NCBI GenBank assembly: GCA_964016885.1
Contig: OZ024742.1
Span: 361,339,573 to 361,403,572, forward strand
DNA: 64,000 bases
Source: Eledone cirrhosa
Lineage: Eukaryota > Mollusca > Cephalopoda > Octopoda > Eledonidae
Direction: 5' to 3'
A model generated the notes under the pieces. That model was not told the origin of the DNA. It ran no database searches and worked only from the letters and a program-made list of their open reading frames with translations. Numbering within the stretch: position 1 is the stretch's first letter; every line of letters begins with the position of its first letter. The position numbers and the translations under genes were made by a program. Shown in pieces: positions 60,694-64,000 of this stretch.

Positions 60694-63077
60694 GGTATGG
60701 CTGTCATTGGCCCTTCTCCACAGTGATACCTCTGTCATGTCTATAGGGAATGGCTCTCAATGGCCCTTCTCCAAGGTGATACCTCTGTCATGTCTACAAG
60801 GAATGGCTGTCGATGACCCTTCTCCACAGAGATACCTCTGACATGTCTACAAGGAATGGCTGTCAATGGCCCTTCTCCACAGTGATATCTCTGTCATGTC
60901 CACAAGGAATGGCTGTCGATGACCCTTCTCCACAGCAATACCTCTGTCATGTCTACAGGGAATGGCTGTCAATGGCCCTTCTCCACAGTGATATCTCTGT
61001 CATATCTACAGGGAATGGCTGTCAATGGTCCTTCTCCACAGAGATACCTTTGTCATGTCTATAGGGAATGGCTGTCAATGGCCCTTCTCCACAGTGATAT
61101 CTCTGTCATGTCTATAGGGAATGGCTGTCAATGGCCCTTATCCACAGTGATATCTCTGTCATGTCTACAGGGAATGGCTGTCAATGGCCCTTCTCCACAG
61201 TGTTATCTCTGTCATGTCTACAGGGAATGGCTGTGAATAGCCCTTCTCCACAGTGATACCTCTGTCATGTCTACAGGGAATGGCTGTCAATGGCCCGTCT
61301 CCACAGTGATACCTCTGCCATGTGTACAAGGAATGGCTGTCAATGGCCCTTCTCCACAGTGATACCTCTTTCATGTCTACAGGGAATGGCTATCAATGGC
61401 CCTTCTCCACAGTGATATCGCTGTCATGTCTACAGGGAATGGCTGTCAATGGCTCTTCTCCACAGCAATACCTCTGTCATGTCTAGAGGGTATGGCTGTC
61501 ATTGGCCCTTCTCCACATTGATACCTCTGTCATGTGTATAGGGAATGGCTCTCAATGGCACTTCTCCACAGCAATACCTCTGTCATGTCTACAGGGAATG
61601 GCTGTCAATGGCCCTTCTCCACAGTGATACCTCTGTCATGTCTATAGGGAATGGCTGTCAAATTGCCCTTCTCCACAGTGATACATCTGTCATATCTACA
61701 GGGAATGGCTGTCAATGGCCCTTCTCCACAGCAATACCTCTGTCATGTCTGCAGGGAATGGCTGTCAATGGCCCTTCTCCACAGTGTTATCTCTGTCATG
61801 TCTACAGGGAATGGCTGTCAATGGCGCTTCTTCACAGTGATACCTCTGTCATGTCTACAGGGAATGGCTGTCAATGGCCCTTCTCCACAGCAATGCCCTT
61901 GTCATGTCTACAGGGAATGGCTGTCAATGGCCCTTCTCCACAGTGATACCTCTGTCATGTCTACAGGGAATGGCTGTCAATGGCCCTTCTCCACATTGTT
62001 ATCTCTGTCATGTCTACAGGGAATGGCTGTCAATGGCCCTTCTCCACAGCAATACCTCTGTCATGTCTACAGGGAATGGCTGTCAATGGCCCTTCTCCAC
62101 AGTGATACCTCTGTCATGTCTATAAGGAATGGCTGTCAATGGCCCTTCTCCACAGCAATACCTCTGTCATGTCTACAGGGAATGGCTGTCAATGGCCCTT
62201 CTCCACAGCAATACCTCTGTCATGTCTACAGGGAATGGCTGTCAATGGCCCTTCTCCACAGTGATACCTCTGTCATGTCTATAGGGAATGGCTGTCAATG
62301 GCCCTTCTCCACAGCAATACCTCTGTCATGTCTACAGGGAATGGCTGTCAATGGCCCTTCTCCACAGTGATACCTCTGTCATATCTACAGGGAATATCTG
62401 TCAATGGCCCATCACTATAGTGATACCTCTGTCATGTCTATAGGGAATGGCTGTCAATGGCCCTTCTCCACAGTGATATCTCTGTCATGTCTACATGGAA
62501 TGGCTGTCAATGGCCCTTCTCCACAGCAATATCTCTGTCATGTCTACAGGGAATGGCTGTCAATGGCCCTTCTCCACAGTGATATCTCTGTCATGTCTAC
62601 AGGGAATGGCTGTCAATGGCCCTTCTCTACAGCCATACCTCTGTCATGTCTACAGGGAGTGGCTCTAAATGGCCCTTCTCCACAGTGATACCTCTGTCAT
62701 GTCTATAGGGAATGGCTCTCAATGGCCCTTCTCCACAGCAATACCTCTGTCATGTCTACAGGGAATGGCTGTCAATGGCCCTTCTCCACAGTGTTATCTC
62801 TGTCATGTCTACAGGGAATGGCTGTCAATGTCCCTTCACCACAGTGTTTCCTCTGTCATGTCTACAGGGAATGGCTGTCAATGGCCCTTCTCTACAGTGA
62901 AATCTCTGTAACGTCTACAGGGAATGGCTGTCAATGGCCCTTCTCCACAGTGATACCTCTGTCATGTATACAGGGAATGGCTGTCAATGGCCCATCTCTA
63001 TAGTGATACCTCTGTCATGTCTACAAGGAATGGCTGGCAATAGCCCGTCTCCACAGTGATACCTCTGTCATTTCTAC
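60694..63077 (+). repeat. Higher-order unit D, second copy
   Basis: Near-identical tandem copy of 58310-60693. Private changes include 'ggcacttctcc' at about 61558. The first copy alone has the -2 deletion at about 60677 near its right end. Confidence 0.88.
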
Positions 63078-64000
63078 AGGGTATGGCTGTCATTGGCCCT
63101 TCTCCACAGTGATACCTCTGTCATGTCTATAGGGAATGGCTCTCAATGGCCCTTCTCCACAGCAATACCTCTGTCATGTCTACAGGGAATGGCTGTCAAT
63201 GGCCCTTCTCCACAGTGATACCTCTGTCATGTCTATAGGGAATGGCTGTCAAATTGCCCTTCTCCACAGTGATACATCTGTCATATCTACAGGGAATGGC
63301 TGTCAATGGCCCTTCTCCACAGCAATACCTCTGTCATGTCTGCAGGGAATGGCTGTCAATGGCCCTTCTCCACAGTGTTATCTCTGTCATGTCTACAGGG
63401 AATGGCTGTCAATGGCGCTTCTTCACAGTGATACCTCTGTCATGTCTACAGGGAATGGCTGTCAATGGCCCTTCTCCACAGCAATGCCCTTGTCATGTCT
63501 ACAGGGAATGGCTGTCAATGGCCCTTCTCCACAGTGATACCTCTGTCATGTCTACAGGGAATGGCTGTCAATGGCCCTTCTCCACATTGTTATCTCTGTC
63601 ATGTCTACAGGGAATGGCTGTCAATGGCCCTTCTCCACAGCAATACCTCTGTCATGTCTACAGGGAATGGCTGTCAATGGCCCTTCTCCACAGTGATACC
63701 TCTGTCATGTCTATAAGGAATGGCTGTCAATGGCCCTTCTCCACAGCAATACCTCTGTCATGTCTACAGGGAATGGCTGTCAATGGCCCTTCTCCACAGC
63801 AATACCTCTGTCATGTCTACAGGGAATGGCTGTCAATGGCCCTTCTCCACAGTGATACCTCTGTCATGTCTATAGGGAATGGCTGTCAATGGCCCTTCTC
63901 CACAGCAATACCTCTGTCATGTCTACAGGGAATGGCTGTCAATGGCCCTTCTCCACAGTGATACCTCTGTCATATCTACAGGGAATATCTGTCAATGGCC
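63078..64000 (+). repeat. Higher-order unit D, third copy, shortened and cut by the window edge
   Basis: From 63136 it matches 61545 onward (offset 1591, i.e. 2384 minus 793), including the +1 monomer at about 63251 and 'tataaggaatgg' at about 63714. About 15 monomers present in the other copies are missing, joined at look-alike monomers beginning 'ggtatggctgtcattgg'. This is what unequal crossing-over would leave. Confidence 0.82.

Larger units (their letters stand above)
26150..64000. repeat. 53-bp satellite DNA array, about 714 monomers, continuing past the right edge
   Basis: Head-to-tail copies of one 53-bp monomer fill the rest of the window without interruption. A reference monomer is 30620-30672. 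Its parts in order are 'gtgatacc' (variable window), 'tctgtcatgtctacaggg', 'aatggctgtcaatgg' and 'cccttctccaca'. By hand count 27 of its 53 bases are G or C, against a strongly AT-rich left flank. It contains no CpG; CpG appears only in variants such as 'gcccgtc', 'gtcgatgac', 'atatcgctg' and 'gtaacgtc'. Almost all monomers keep exactly 53 bp; the few length variants (+1, -1, -2) are listed separately. All copies have the same orientation. The monomer may contain an internal duplication (ctgtcatg and ctgtcaatg; aatggc twice, 10 bp apart). Role unknown: centromeric, subtelomeric or interstitial satellite cannot be told from the sequence. Confidence 0.98.

Noticed and set aside
26207..63961. Many open frames of 62-239 codons in the satellite, on both strands (including a recurring 69-codon minus frame, MKEVSLWRR...), as genes
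   Set aside because: They are forced by the 53-bp period and by which stop-containing variants are absent. They start and end at monomer variants, overlap each other in several frames, and have no gene-like context.
26150..64000. CRISPR array
   Set aside because: The copies are contiguous 53-bp tandem units without unique spacers, in eukaryotic DNA, with no cas genes.
26150..64000. CENP-B box or telomere repeat in the satellite
   Set aside because: No CENP-B box core (ttcg....cggg) and no TTAGGG-type repeats; centromeric or telomeric identity cannot be claimed from motif content.

Overview
The window looks like nuclear DNA from a coleoid cephalopod, most likely an octopus or close relative. 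The evidence is several copies of dispersed repeats that I know as typical of cephalopod genomes. These are tRNA-derived SINEs whose tail carries the 'aaagtaccag ... ggccttgtgcc' block, a tRNA-Gly-like SINE, LINE 3' ends finishing in (GAT)n, and the 'catgctagcatggg' repeat. There is no bacterial-style gene density, operon, rRNA or CRISPR. I did not recognise a complete protein-coding gene anywhere.

Left part (1 to about 26,130): AT-rich intergenic or intronic DNA packed with old transposable-element debris. It holds at least four fragments of non-LTR retrotransposon proteins (1-150, 6690-6958, 10532-10888, 16707-17140) and two reverse-transcriptase scraps (about 8330-8400 and 11846-12058). 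It also holds five SINEs or SINE fragments, one of them with a perfect 18-bp target-site duplication. A 221-bp piggyBac-like MITE sits between TTAA sites at 20364-20592, and a nested foldback element lies at 3938-4177. A mariner-like C-terminal relic lies near 22,800, several unnamed dispersed repeat families have 2-3 copies each, and there are microsatellites. One 120-bp stretch (25295-25414) has the structure of a real internal coding exon of an unrecognised protein. A possible terminal exon follows it, and both lie just upstream of the satellite.

Right part (about 26,150 to the window end, at least 37.8 kb): one uninterrupted satellite array with a strict 53-bp monomer, about 714 copies, all in the same orientation. 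It is clearly more GC-rich (27 of 53 bases in the reference monomer) than its flank. Each monomer has a conserved part of about 45 bp and a hypervariable 8-bp window. Variant monomers are arranged in higher-order repeats on several scales: 45 monomers (2384 bp), 101 monomers (5354 bp), about 73 monomers (about 3.87 kb), and two 5-kb blocks lying exactly 480 monomers (25,440 bp) apart. Because 53 is not a multiple of 3, every open frame cycles through all three frames with a 53-residue, 159-bp period. This produces many look-alike ORFs of up to 239 codons, which I treat as non-coding. The satellite continues past the right edge, so its full size is unknown.

The most notable items are the multi-tier 53-bp satellite, the candidate exon beside it, the TTAA/CCCTTT MITE and the inverted-repeat-bounded element at 11502-12070.
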